Positions 22,474 to 35,511 of a stretch of DNA of 64,000 nt are shown one piece after another; the first letter of the stretch is position 1; every line of letters begins with the position of its first letter. Position numbers and translations under genes: made by a program. Source of the DNA: Pratylenchus scribneri (lineage: Eukaryota > Nematoda > Chromadorea > Rhabditida > Pratylenchidae); assembly GCA_030063045.1 (NCBI GenBank), contig JAQSEB010000059.1:4588001-4652000 (forward strand), given 5' to 3'. The notes beneath the pieces were generated by a model. That model was given only the letters and a program-made list of their open reading frames with translations, ran no database searches and was not told the DNA's origin.

Positions 22474-23795
22474 TTAATTATTCCCCATTTCCACTTCTAT
22501 TTTCTCCTTCACAGTCAAATATGGAAAGGCGAATGCACTGAACCGTTTTTGGGAAGGGAAATGCCGAATTTGGACATGGAAATTGTGTTGGCCGGCAATG
22601 GCCCTCCTTTTGATGTCCAAAAGGGAGAAAAGTATGAAAACATTGTAGGCGGCCAGGGAGGAAAGAAGATGCCAAATTGCATGCAAATATGGGGTACCCA
22701 ATTTGAGCCAAAGTTCGCACAAAATTCGATCACAAAGCCAACAGCCCAAAGCCAATGACCAAATTAGGAAAACACGCCAAGTGAAATGTTCGGTGCCGGG
22801 AATGCCACTTCTATTTAAATTGGATAATGAATGATTGGTGATGGAATTGGGGGATTGACCGGGTGCCCTCGAGGTAAACGACCAAAATGCCAGGCAATGA
22901 AAAACTCATCAATGCGAATGCATTCATCGATGGTTTCAAAAAGCAAAGGGCCGAAACAATGGCCGACAGGGAAAGAAGGGCAAAACGAAGTGGTTGCCTA
23001 AACAATTCATAATGAAGAATGAAATGAGAATTGGATACGAACACATGTTGACGCAATTTTTGGGGAATGGCACTGTTGAAAGTTGGCAAATAGGCAATGG
23101 CACAAGTGTTGACCAACCAAAGGATCAACAATTCATCAACCAATTGACCTTAAATAACAAAATAAATGTATTAAATTTGAATATGATTTTGATTGAATTC
23201 TCTTTCAGTGAGAATGACATCAAATTCGATGAATTAGCCTTCAAGGAATATCAGAAAAAAAAACATGCAATGTTTAGATTTTAGAAGGAATGAAAGGAAA
23301 ATGGTCATTTTTTTCGATTACAGTAATTACTCTCTCACTCTCTAATAATTCCATATACTTTGTTGAGGTTGAAAAATAATTCCCCATGGGAAATTAAAAG
23401 ATTATTTACGGTATTTTTGAATAGGCTATGTTGTTTTTTTTTAATATATTTGATTTATGGTTTAAATCTATGAATAAATGAATAAACTGACCAAATAGAC
23501 TGAGTGTTGCGTGATAATAGGCGGATGCAAGCCCATTCAATGCCAAAAGGGCATGCGGCCAAATAATGAGGGGATTGACCGTGGAAATGTAGGGACGAAG
23601 GAGGAAAAGATTTAGCAAAGGCAACAAAATTAGTGGCAAATTGGAAACAGTGTTGACGAATCTGGGAAATGAATAAATGAGGAAATTGGGGGTGGAGGGG
23701 ACAAACTCGGCGATGAAAGGAACGGTCAAATATTTTGTGCCAGATTTGGACTCGCACCAATGCAGGCCAGTCTCATAGCCAAACCAATTTTCCAT
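22474..23795 (-). CDS. Alkaline ceramidase (ACER family)
   Basis: Five minus-strand exons: 23795-23707, 23661-23492, 23148-23043, 22997-22860 and 22810-22474, 279 residues. Family signatures in order: LHWCESKSGTKY and IAEFVNTVSN (N-terminal motif), a run of transmembrane helices, YYHATLSLFGQ with the metal-site His, LVDELLILW with the catalytic-site Asp, and WLCDRILCE leading to HAIWHLLSSLAAY, the HxxxH pair that completes the zinc site. Length equals typical ACERs (about 270). The enzyme is a seven-pass ER/Golgi hydrolase of the CREST superfamily that splits ceramide into sphingosine and fatty acid. All introns are GT-AG. All expected zinc-site residues are present, so it should be active. 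Confidence 0.92.
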
Positions 23796-25171
23796 TTCTT
23801 TTGGAGGGAGAATATATTTATGCTAAATAAATTGATAATATTCTTTCGATGAATAAGATTAATAGGGAAAAGGGGAAGGGGAATCTTTGGGACTGATTAG
23901 GCCAAATTCATTCCCAGTCATTCCGGCGATCGCCATGGGAACATTGGGGCAAAATATTCACCTGCTCATCGGGAACTCCCCCCTTCCCCCTCCGGCGTCA
24001 AATGGGGCATTGGTGGGTGGGTGACCTATTTGGTGAATAATAATAATAATTCCCAATAATATTCCCACCAAAGAGAGGGGAGGGGGATGAATGGCCAATT
24101 CTCCGTAAAGATGGTGAATGAATGCCCACTCATCTAATCCATTCCTCCAACTCGCTTTTTCCTTTTCTTTGCCTCCTCCCCCTTTCTTATGGATGTGGCC
24201 AATATGGCCAATGGTTGGCCAACGCCCTAGGTCACATTTTCTCGACAGTCGCGTGGATAGAATGGAGGAGGGAAAGGGGTAAAAAGTGTGATGTGAAAAA
24301 GGTCGAAATTGGAAGGGGAAATGGTGTGGGGGGAATTGATGGACCAGAGCAGCTGAAAAAGATGGCCTAGACAGACAAATATTCCCCCTCATAAATAATC
24401 AAAACAAAATTTCATCCAATTTTATAATTTGGAAAGGAAGAATTGGCCTCCAATTTTGCCTAATTATTGAATTTTGGTGAAATGAACTTTAGGCTAAATA
24501 ATCGAGGGGATTTGCTTTTGACGTGATTTTCGTGCTTATTGCCTCGCTTTCCCTCTTTTCGGTCGTTGGATTGTTGTCCCCGGGGAACAGGTCCTGAATG
24601 CATGGAATGGAAGGAAAAGTAAGCCAAGCGGATCTGATCGCTTTTGGCGGATTCAGAGCAAAGCAAAGCACCTGGGGGGGGGGGGGGGGGAAGCAACAAA
24701 AGAACGGGTTCCGAATGAGGGCCTCTTTTTTTCCCATTGAATGAGGGAAAACCGTCGAATATTTTTTTTGGTTTCGATGGAAATATTAAAATGGGAATGA
24801 ATGACCAACAATTTTGAATGAAGACAAACTCCAAAAATTAAGATGAAATATGTGGCTGGAATTTGCCGAAGGGAATTGGCCTTGAACACCGCCCACTTAT
24901 TTTTGGAATTTCATTTGATCAATCAATGGCCTTCGTCTATTTTGGGCCAAAATTCACATGGCCCAATTCATTATTACACAATTAAAATGTCTCCAATTAA
25001 TCAATCAAATTCTCTTTTATTTTATTCATTTTTATTTATATCACATCTGGCGAAAATGATGAATTTGTTATGAAAATAAAAAGTGAAAAAGCAACGACAA
25101 AAAAGGACAAAAAAATACATTAGGCAGGAATTAAGAATGTTTTTTGTTCATTGCCTCATTTTGTTGAGGGA
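23796..25171. other. Intergenic
   Basis: Between the start of the ceramidase gene and the 3' end of dapk-1, both minus strand. It contains a poly-G run at 24674-24690. The minus frames at 23958-24392 and 24460-24889 run through Pro/Phe-rich low complexity; no gene seen. Confidence 0.45.
24674..24690. repeat. Poly-G run (17)
   Basis: Seventeen consecutive G on the plus strand in intergenic DNA. Confidence 0.9.
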
Positions 25172-28100
25172 TCAACTTTGCTGGGATGAATCGACGGTTG
25201 GCACCAAAGGAGTGAACAAATAAAGTGGAACTCGCCGGAATAATAATTCTTTTGCATCATTTCGGCCCATTTCCTGCAGAATGGCAGCCAACCGTCCAAC
25301 TGAAGCACTTTCCGGACAATTCAGCGCCCATTCAGCCAATAATTGATCGGTTCGTGAAAGTGATTGACCGGAGGAATCAACTTCGGGAATTGCATCAGTC
25401 AATGACAATTTAACGGCCAAAATGCTCCAATCTCGGCCCATTGAATCGGCCGGATCCAGCAATGCGGCCAATTCGGAACGAGCCGACAATTGAAGTTGGG
25501 AGACGGTGATATCAATGCCGAGACTGAGCAAACCGGCCACCTCTTTTGAACCGAAACATACCTAAAATTGATTGATTGAAGGCAATTAATTGGGGGAAAA
25601 TAATGAAGAAAATTAATGACCACGTCGGTGAATTCCTCCAATTCCCCATCGCTGTTTTCGATGCTCAATGATTCATTCAATTGCATTTCCATTAGGGTTT
25701 CTGGTGAAAATGAGGCTGATCCTGCCAAAATAAAATTCAATCTTCATTTAGTCAAATTCAACCAACCTGTTCGATGTTCTTTCAAATGTTTTGGCGAAAG
25801 GAAATGTCGTTCAGTGCTAACCCCAGGGGCCACTTCCGCTGCAGTTTGTTCCACCAAATTTGCCAAATCCTCGAGGAAATAAATAGCAGCTAAAATGAAT
25901 TTATAATGTTCAAAATAATTCCATTCTTTTCCTCACATGTGGCCATTTCTGATGGGCCACGAATTTGGACTTCAACGGCTTCACCAATTAATCGAACGAG
26001 GGCCTCCATTTTGCCAGACTGCATTTTTGAGCATCTTCTCCATTGGATCAAATCTGCGTCCATTGGGTCCTTCAAAATGGCCAAAAATTACCCCGTCCAT
26101 TCCCCCATCCAATTTTCCACCTGAAAATCCTGCATACTTCGCCTCATTGCCACTTGAATTCGTGGGAAAATGGATTGCATTGTTTGTTCCATTCCTCTGG
26201 CCGGTTTAACCCTTAATCCGCCATAAATGAATTCTGGTGGCCTATTCCCAATCCAAATATCATTCGGCGGTTCAGCACAGATAAATGCCGGGAATTCATA
26301 GTCAGTTTCGGCCATTGAGCAAAGCTGAAAATATTCAATTGAATATTCGAAATGAATATTGAATTGATGGATGCCTGAAGGGTTTCCAAAATTTGTAGGA
26401 GATCGCCAGGGTCGGTGACTTTGGGGAAAACAGCGCAAAAATCATCGGGCGAAAATCGGCCATTTGTCCTTGAAGTTTTTGTGAAACGAGATGAGAAAAG
26501 AGTGCCCAATAAATGGGTGCCAAGCCATTCTGGTGAAAGTCTAAATGAATAAATGAAATTGAATTGAATTGGTTTGAATTTTGACTAACACAATGTAATC
26601 CAATTCGGAACTTTCATCCCTCAAATAGACCACTTCCCCAATCAATTGGAGCTGTTGAATGAGTTGACGACCTAAATGGAATATAATATTGATTAATTAA
26701 TATTAATTAAGGACTGACAATGTCCATCACTGGCCAACGGGTTCAAATCGGATCGAACAAGGTTGGTGAAATATGGCCAAGTAATGCATGGAAATGAAGA
26801 ATATTGTTCACGGAGTTGGTCAAGGAATTGGATGGATGCGTCCAACATTCGCAAAGGACGTTGAAGCCTCTTTAATTTAATTCAAATAATGAATGGAAAA
26901 TAATATTTTTGAATATTACCGTCAAAATGGATTCCCTGGATTTGGCCAAGAATGCCCTCAATTCTCGAATGCCGGCACAATCCCCCGCCGCCGAATGAAC
27001 CAAATCGACCAACAATAATTGAGGATGAATTTCAAAATGAGTTTCGAATCTCATTTTCAATGTTCTCATCATTGCCTCAGCCTCATTCCTCGTTATTGGG
27101 CATTCCCCACCCAAATATGTGCCAACAATTGCGACCACCGATCTTCGAGCCATCTGCCCACAATGACCAATTGGCTCACTGGGCGTTACCCTTCCTTTGA
27201 GAAAATTCAGCCAATAAAGTAATTCTTTGTATTCATCCTGAGGGTCTTCTGAGCATCGAGTGAACACCTAATTTAATTCATTCATTATTGTTATAATTCC
27301 TTGCAAAACAAACTAAATGTACGCAATCCGTGTTCCCCACAAAATGATCATAACAAATGTGGAATGGCTCATGACCGGAAAAGTCCCAAACGGAATATTC
27401 GCCGGATTCTGCACAAAATTGGCAAAATCAATAAATTCACAAAATAGAATTTTACCGGGAAATGACAAATTTTGAATGTCAATTCCTTGAGTCCCTTTTG
27501 CCCCTTCTCGACTTCCACCGGCCGAACATGGCCAAGTTTTGTGTCGGTTTGAGTGTGGAAGATGGGATTGGCCAGTGGTGGATGATGCCGTCGAAGATGG
27601 ACCCGAATGGATGCCTTCATCCACGGATGAAATGTCCGCAATTTGTTCTTTGCTTGGAGGCGAATTGGATGAGGATGATGAATTGTTGTGGAAAAGATTG
27701 TCAGAAAAACGACGAGAAACGGATTCAACAAGGGAATTGAGGGAGGAGGCAGAAGGCCGTTGCAAAGTTTGAACCAAATGAGATTTGCCGGCTCCTTGAA
27801 AGAATATTAATAAATGAATTAAATTAATGAGGAAAGAAAATGAGTGAAAATTGTAATTTCTAAGTTTTTTCTGGAAAGGATTGTAATTAACCGGAATGGC
27901 CGAACACTTTCAATTTGATTCGCCTCAATGGACATTCCATTGAAGCCAATTGGTCCACAAATTTCGCTTTGGCCTTTTCCGACTTCACTTTGGCCAACAT
28001 TGCGGCAATTTGTTTTTGTTCTTGGGCCAATGCCACAATTTCGGCGGTCATTCCGTCCTAAAATGCGAATTAATGTTTTGTCAATTTGATGTCCCACATT

Positions 28101-31100
28101 CGTCTTTAAATGAACATTTGCACCAGAAAGGCACAAACAGCGGCAAATGTCAATATGGCCATGGCGGGCGGCCAAATGGAGGGGAGAAAGGCCTTGGCCA
28201 TTTTGGACATCCACCGGATTGCCCAATTGGCATAAACTTTGCACAATTGGGCCAAGGCCTCTTTCAGCGGCAATATGCAATGCCGTGTCCCCATTTTGGT
28301 CTTGCACATTTGGATCGCACCTGAATATATTCAAAATAATGTTATGGAATTCTCCCCCATTATTAACCCCTTTGCAAGTAACAATAATCCAATTTCCAAA
28401 TGTCCTCGGGCCAATGCCAAATGCAATGCAGTTTGGCCAGACTGAACAAAACAAATAAATGGGAATATTCAATTTCAATTTCCGACCTGATTCCCTTCAT
28501 CCAATTTTGCCCCATTCTCCACTAAACTTTCAACGCATTCCAAATGTCCTCTGCTTGCCGCCACATGCAATGCCGTTTCTCCGTCCTAGCAAAAAATTTA
28601 AAACGGTAATAATGGAAAATAAATTATTAAAATTGCCAAAAACCTTTTCTTCCAAATTTCCATGCATTTCCCCACATTTATTCTCCTCTGTGGACATTTT
28701 TTACCAAATATAATGGGGATTTAATTTGATTGGATGGATATTGGGCAATAAAATATAATCGATGGGAAAAAATAGATTGGATTTGGGTTGGGAAAAAAGG
28801 TGCGAGGAATTGGGTTGGGATTGAGTGGATGGATGGATTATTATTATTATTGAGGTGGGAATGAATGAATGAATGGGTGGAATATCCAGCCGCCGGGGAT
28901 GTTGGACTGGACGAGCGCAATTGGGGAGGAGGGGAATAGCAGCCAGGTGAGCATAGCCGGGAAATGGGTGGATGTTGGGCCCATGGAATTGAAGCGAGAA
29001 GCCGAGAAAGGAAAATGGAAAGGAATAAGGAGGGAGGATGAAGCCGAGAGAGGAGGGCAGCGAGCCGAAATATTGACCGCACTTTTTATGGCCAGGCCAA
29101 ATAGGGAACTATGGCCATTGCCGCGAAGTCCTTACCCATTGGCACCTCTTTCATAATATTTGTACCAAAATTGTCCTACACAATTCCTTCTTTTGGTCAA
29201 CTATTGGTCGAGAGCCGACCTTCCCCATTCATTCAATATTCCTCAATTCAATTCATTCATTCACTCAGTCAGACTAGCGCAAAAATCGAAAACCATAAAT
29301 TGGGAAAAGTGGAAAATATTGAATTTGTTGAAATATGGACGAAAAATTGGATGGAATATTGCGCGAAAAATGGACAGTACCCAACAGTCAAATTCAATAC
29401 AAAAAAAATAAAAATATGAAAAGGAATAATGGAAATATAGCCCTGTGGCAATGTCAACAATCCCAAGGGATTCATTTATTTATTTTGTCCTTTTTTGTGA
29501 ACTTACCAAATTTGAATTGTTCATTTCTTGGCTGAATCTGCACAACAAATCCAACAATCCATTTTGGCCATCCCAAGCCGCAATATGCAATGATGTTTCC
29601 CCGTGCTTAAATGAAATTGAATCAGCAAAAATGTCCCACCACCCAATTTGCCTACTTTATCTTGGATTTGGGGCTCGGCACCGGCCTCAAGCAGTGAAAG
29701 TACGGATTGGCATTGAGCATATCTGGTGGCCATGTGCAATGCCGTTTCGCCATTCTAATCAAAAATATCATTTTATCCCATCAAATTCATATTTCTCACT
29801 TTATTTTGGGCATTCACCATTGCGGGGGAGGAGATCAAATGTTTGAATAAATTTGAATGCCCTAAACATCGAATTTTGATTTAATTTTTCGATGTTTTTT
29901 GACCATTTCTTGCCGCCCAAATTAGCGGTATGTCCCCACGGCTATCCTCCATTCCAGCTGAACATCCTTGGTCCAACAAAAATGTAACCAATTCTTCGAA
30001 TCCATTTCCGCTGGCCACATGCAAAGGGGACTCACCCAACTGATAAAATTAAAAGGAAATGAGTGATTCATTGGATGGGAGGGGAAAATAACTTCATTAG
30101 CCAAATTGGCCAGATGAATGCGACAACCCGAAACAAATTGGCGAAGGGCAGCGATGGCACCACGTTCGCAGGCAACGAAAATGGCAGTGGCCACGGAATT
30201 GTCCTGGAAATAAAAACAATAATTATTAAATTATTTATTATAATTTTAAATATTTAAATGAGAGGGAATGGGTGGCATTCACTCACACTCAAATTATTAT
30301 TCATTTTTGGATTTATTTTATGAATTGTTGTTGTCCTTTCGTTCGATGAATTAATGCCGTTTGCGGAATTTTCAGCCGAACAATGGGGTTGGCCCAACAA
30401 AAGGCGCATTCCTTTTTGGAATTTTTAATCAAAAATGGAATAAAAGGTGAAAGAATGATAAATAAAAAAATTAAAAAAACACGACTGGAGAATGTGAAAG
30501 TGAATGGAGGATGATGTTGCCTCTGGAGGCAGATTAAAATGTGAGGGAAGGGGGATTTGCCGCAGGGATTTGCAAGAAAAAAAAGAGGAGGGGGACAATG
30601 AATATTGTTGCTGGGAATGTTGTTGGACAATTTGGAAAATAGAAAAGGAAAAAGGCCGATGGGAACAAAGTTAAAGTGAAAATAGTGGGAATGGGGAGGA
30701 ATAAATTCGCTCGTCATTATTCCCTCCAGCCGCCCCCAATGAACATCGATTCGATTGATCATCGCCGAAAAACTGGCAGCAATTGGAGAAGAGGAGAGGG
30801 GCGGGTTAAAATAAAATAAATGGGAGGAATTAGTGACTAAATTATGACGAGAAGGAATGGTGGGGAAGGTGGGAATGGAAGTGGGTGTTGGTTTGACGTG
30901 AACAAAGAAATGGAGAATGGATGGATGGAAATAATGAAAATATTAAACCGTCAAAGGGAATGAAATGGGGGAGGGGGAATAAGCCCTGGGGGCAAAAGGC
31001 GGTGAAATGATGGGTTGAGTTAGATTTCGGGGAAATTTACGTCGATTTTTGTTGCTTTTTTGATTAATCATTTAGAAATGCGCTTTTCAGCCCACCCCCC

Positions 31101-32560
31101 CCCCCCCCCAATAAATAAACACTAATTCCTTCCCCCACCTTTTTAAAATGCCTTGACTGTTCTTGGTCCTCGATTCCGCGCAGAAAGGCTAAACACCATC
31201 GAACGGCAGCAAAAGCCCACTTAAAATGAGGAATTCAATTGGATGCGAGCATTAATTTGATTCTACCTTCCATCTTTTCCTCGCTTTTGTCTGATTTTGG
31301 GTTGGCGAAGAATGGAAGCCACCATTTTTTGTTGGACTGCACAACATTGGCAAATATTGAAGAATTTGTTGGGGTTGAATGTGCTGAAAATAGTGAACTT
31401 TTGACCATCAAAATATGTTCGGATTATGGGAAAATGTTGCTGGGGGATGGAGGATTGGAATTGACTGGAAAAGAATGGAATGGAAGGCTTCTTTGATGGC
31501 AAAAAATCATTTAATCGGCGGATCTCTGCCCCAAAGTCCCAATCCCCCATCCTCCCCCATTTCCACTCCAATTCCCCTCTCACCAGCCGGATCCACTCAT
31601 GTCTGAGGCATTCGTCCACAGTGGCCCTTCGCTTCATGTCCCTTATTAAAAGACGCGAGATGAAATCCTTGGCCATTGGGCTCACATCCCCAAATGTGCT
31701 CTCCGGGAATTGGAAATTGACGGCAGTAATATTTGAGAATGTTTGTTCCCGATTCTTTCCCAAAAATGGGGAAGTGCCACTCAGAAGGATGAATGTGACC
31801 ACCCCAAGGGCCCAAATGTCGGTGGCCAATTGAAGTGGTTCAAAATTGATTATTTCCGGTGCTGTAAATGATTGAATTGATTGATTGGAAGGGGGAATAT
31901 GGATTGCGCACCGACAAATTCAGGTGTGCCAATCATTTCTCGAATGCAAGTGCCTGGGGCCAATTGACGGGAAAGCCCAAAATCGATCAATTTTATGAGG
32001 GGTTTGCCCCTTTCCCTGAGCATAATATTCTCCGGTTTAATGTCCAAATGGGCAATATGCCTTCGATGTAAATGCTGAATGGCACGGAGAATTTGGAAAA
32101 TGAATTGGACTGCCTCCGATTCATTCAGGAATTCATTCGCATAAACATGGTCGAATAATTCACCGCCCGAAACACTGAAAATGAATAAATTTGGGAATGG
32201 ATTTTTGGGAGGAAAATGAACGAACAATTCCAGCACCAAAATGACCTCATGACCATTTTCGAACATTTCAATCAATTGAATGACCGAATCATGGCCGGCC
32301 ACCGTTTGTAGAATTTCCACCTCCCTTTGAATATGGCCACGAAGAACACCGCGCCGTGAATTTGGATATCGCCGCTACAAAAAAGGGAAAAGTGCTCATA
32401 TTCTCCTTTTTTGATCAACCTTTCTAATGAATTTTGCCGCAAATTGTTCCCCTGTCGACCTTTTCCTCACTCTTCGGACAACCGCAAATTGGCCACTGCC
32501 AATTTCCTTTTCCACCTCATATAATTGCTCAAAAGGCGCCTCGTTGACCAGAAAGCGCAT
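25172..32560 (-). CDS. dapk-1: Death-associated protein kinase (DAPK1 type), complete
   Basis: About 28 minus-strand exons give about 1,490 residues, close to DAPK1. Kinase exons 32560-32420, 32374-32226, 32174-31912 and 31861-31584 show GSGQFAVVRRV, catalytic HLDIKPEN, DFG in IKLIDFGLSRQL and TPEFVAPEI. The autoregulatory/calmodulin segment is KWAFAAVRWCLAFLR-like (31219-31123). Ankyrin repeats run 30203-28098 (for example GETALHMATRYAQ, GDTALHIAAERG, LSPLHLAARHGHIDICR). A P-loop FGHSGAGKSHLVQ and VWDFSGHE mark the ROC domain (28057-26920). A COR-like region follows (26869-25621), then the death domain (25561-25172) with GRDWSILAVKLSL and LLAEWALN. It is a Ca/calmodulin-regulated Ser/Thr kinase in cell death, autophagy and epidermal integrity. 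Intron 26374-26325 uses a GC donor. The edge of the exon at 31523 to about 31338 is uncertain. Confidence 0.95.
31095..31109. repeat. Poly-C run (15)
   Basis: Fifteen consecutive C on the plus strand, inside a dapk-1 intron (G-run on the transcribed sense strand). Confidence 0.9.
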
Positions 32561-32739
32561 TTATTGGGGTGAAGATGGGCCAAATGATGGTTTAGGCAGC
32601 TTTTTTGGTTGGAATTACCTGCAAAAAAGGAATTGGAATATATTTTTGAATTGATGAAATGGAGAATATTGAGAGTATTGGATTTAAGGCAGTGAGGGGA
32701 ATGGGCATTCATCGATAGATTGGAATTGGACACGGCCCT

Positions 32740-32757
32740 GGGGGGGGGGGGGGGGGG
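32740..32757. repeat. Poly-G run (18)
   Basis: Eighteen consecutive G on the plus strand about 180 bp upstream of the dapk-1 start. Confidence 0.9.
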
Positions 32758-33062
32758 TCGATTTTGGGGGAACGGAAATTGCCGCAGGCGAAACATCTGG
32801 CGGCCCCCTTCTGGGCTTCCATTCCATTGGTCCAACACAAACAATCTTTTCATTGGGGCCAATGATGTGCGCAATTAGCGGAAAAAGGGGGTGAGGCGAG
32901 GTGTGCAATTGGACCGACTGGCTTGAACAAAATGAAATGAAATGGTTGGAATGGACTGCAATGGACCGGGACAGGACAGGTTGATGATGAGAAAGAAGAA
33001 TAATGGGTTATGGAGGGAAAATTGGGGGAGGGGAAAAGCATTGCTAATCGAATGATCTGCTT

Positions 33063-33080
33063 CCCCCCCCCCCCCCCCCC
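33063..33080. repeat. Poly-C run (18)
   Basis: Eighteen consecutive C on the plus strand, 305 bp from the oppositely oriented G-run at 32740. Confidence 0.9.
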
Positions 33081-35511
33081 AATCCATGTCCATCCAATCT
33101 CCAATCGGTCGCACTGACTCGCGCAGACCAACAACCAAATACATAATAATATTTTTCGCGTCAGGGAACCCATAAAACGGAGAAGGGTGGAAACATATTT
33201 TTGATGAAGACCGAAACAAAATGGACAACCGGATGGGAATGGAATTGATGGGAATGTTCCAATTTGTTGAAGGAGAAGCAATTAACCGAAATTAATTTTA
33301 TTCCCTTGGGATATTTTATTGGCAAAATGGAGTCTTTGTTCCCCCTCCCCATTGCCTTTTTTGGCCAATGCCCTTTCAAAAAGGGGCCAGTCAGTCTCTT
33401 TTGTTTCCCTATAGTTGCGCTGCCAGCCGACACGTTGTTTTTTGGTCAGCCTAAATAAGATGAAAGGGGGCAAAGTGGGGAAAACCACTGCACTCGAGAC
33501 TGGCAGCAGCAGCAGGTGGGTATTTGGGTATAAAAAGAGAACCTTTCTTTTTTTTGCATGTGCATATTGATTCCGATGCTGGCTTTGGGGGGAGGAGGTG
33601 AGCGGCGCGGAGGAATATTGCCTCCTCCTCGTGGTGGTCGCCCCCAACAGCCACCTATATTCCCCCATATATTCCATTGCATTTCCCCCAACTAATATTG
33701 GCTCCCCAACATTCGCCCCAAAATCTTGCCCGCCTTTCCATCCACTTTACCTTCGCCCTCCCCTAAAAAGCACAATGGGCAGCCGAAAATTGGGGGCAGC
33801 CGATGGAATGGAAGGGGGGACTACTCCCTCGGCTACGGACAGCTGCCGCCTCTTTCCCCCTTCAACTCGCGCGTGTCTCCCTTCCCATCCCTTCTTTGTC
33901 CAATTCTCCCCCAATCGAATACTCGCGCAGCAGATTTGTTGGGGATTTCCAGGATTGTCGGAGGATTTGGAGGGGAGGGGGGCAATGGATTAGATGAAAA
34001 ATTGATGGATATAAAATAGGAGGGTGGGGGATGAACAAAAGGAAAAAATTGCGCGAATCGAAAGAAAATTGGGGAGAATTGACCAATTGGAAAGGACGGA
34101 TGGTGATTGAATGATGTTGAATCAGCAGAAAATGGAAAAGGTAATGGAATGGTCGATGGATGATGACAAAATTGCATTTTCTCATTAATGTCTGATTGAG
34201 ATGAATGAATGAATGAGGAAAATGGACGGACCCAAACAACGATGAGAATAATGGGGGAGGAGGGAAGGGAAGGAAGATACACAATTGAGAAGAAAGGAGG
34301 AGCATTCCCCAAACCAAACATAAAACTTCTTCCAACATAACATTCCCCCATTCATTCCCTCCAAATGCTTTCATTGTTTGTTGCCTTTATCGACCATTTT
34401 ACTGCCAGCTGATCATTCTCCCCCCTCGAATCCCCGTATTTTTATCCAACAAGTGGTCATCCATCCCCCCTTTTATTTTTTATTTCCGCCGGTCATTTCA
34501 TTTCTCCTCTTTCCTTTGGCCAAAATTTTCCAATCGCCGTCCAAATTATGGACCATGAATTGGCCACATGCAAAATTGCCCAACATCTACACACGATTTT
34601 AGACCATCGGCCACATTTTTCAAATCAACTTCATCCAACTTAATTGCCTAAAGAAAATGTGCGAATTTATTCCGTAAATGCAACAATTGTTTGTCCATTT
34701 GACAATGAGAAGGAAAAGAAAATTTAATGAAGAAAGAATGGTCGGGATCCACTTTTTGAACATTTTCTAGGCTTCGGACCGTTCCTCAGATGGAAATAGT
34801 TGGCATTGGCAGCCATCAATTACTGTACACAAAGAAAGGCAATATAGCCAAAGGCAATGAATGATTGATGACAGGAACAACTCAAAAGAGAGGGAAATAA
34901 CTGGGAAATGGTGGATTATTATTATTTTAATTGAATTTCACTATGATCCACCTTCGTATTTGAAGTAATTTTTTTGGTTAATTAGTTTTGAATATTTGGC
35001 TGAAAATTTGATGTGAAATTAGATCAGAAACAGGCGAGGGGAATTCCTCCTTATTAGCACCAATCTTTGGAACTTGTTTTCCTTTCATTGGAGGGTTTTA
35101 TGGTCATTCCAATTGGAATAATTCGAAATTATAGAACAGAGGCGATGTTTAGAAGGAATTCGCTATCAACAAATGTGAGAGCATAAATTAATTTGTAAAT
35201 TGGAATTATAATTATGAAAAATGATTGGATTTGTTCTAAGTAAATTGGTCCAATTAAGCTATAAAATTTCCCAGTATCATCGATGATTTTAGAATTTTGA
35301 CCAAATTTCCATTCCTTATCAATTCACTCAAAATTGTTATTTATTTTCATAATCAATTTCAATTTATTCATTCTTAATGCACACAAATGATCAAAGGTTG
35401 TGGAATTAGCAAATTTATACAAAGAAAAACATAAAATGAAAATGCGCATTTTACCAAAAAAATACCCGCATTAAAAAAGGCAAAATATGCATTCAACTTC
35501 TCAAATATTTT

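Larger units (their letters stand above)
32561..35511. other. Intergenic, upstream of dapk-1
   Basis: Contains two 18-base G/C runs and a GC-richer segment (33440-33980). A GCAG acceptor-like site lies at 32617-32620 (minus strand), suggesting a 5' UTR intron or trans-splice site for dapk-1. Overlapping frames at 33282-34374 on both strands are Pro/Ser/Gly low complexity without domains. Confidence 0.45.

Noticed and set aside
33282..34374. Long overlapping frames on both strands upstream of dapk-1
   Set aside because: Driven by GC-richer low-complexity sequence; no recognisable domain, frames on both strands equally long.
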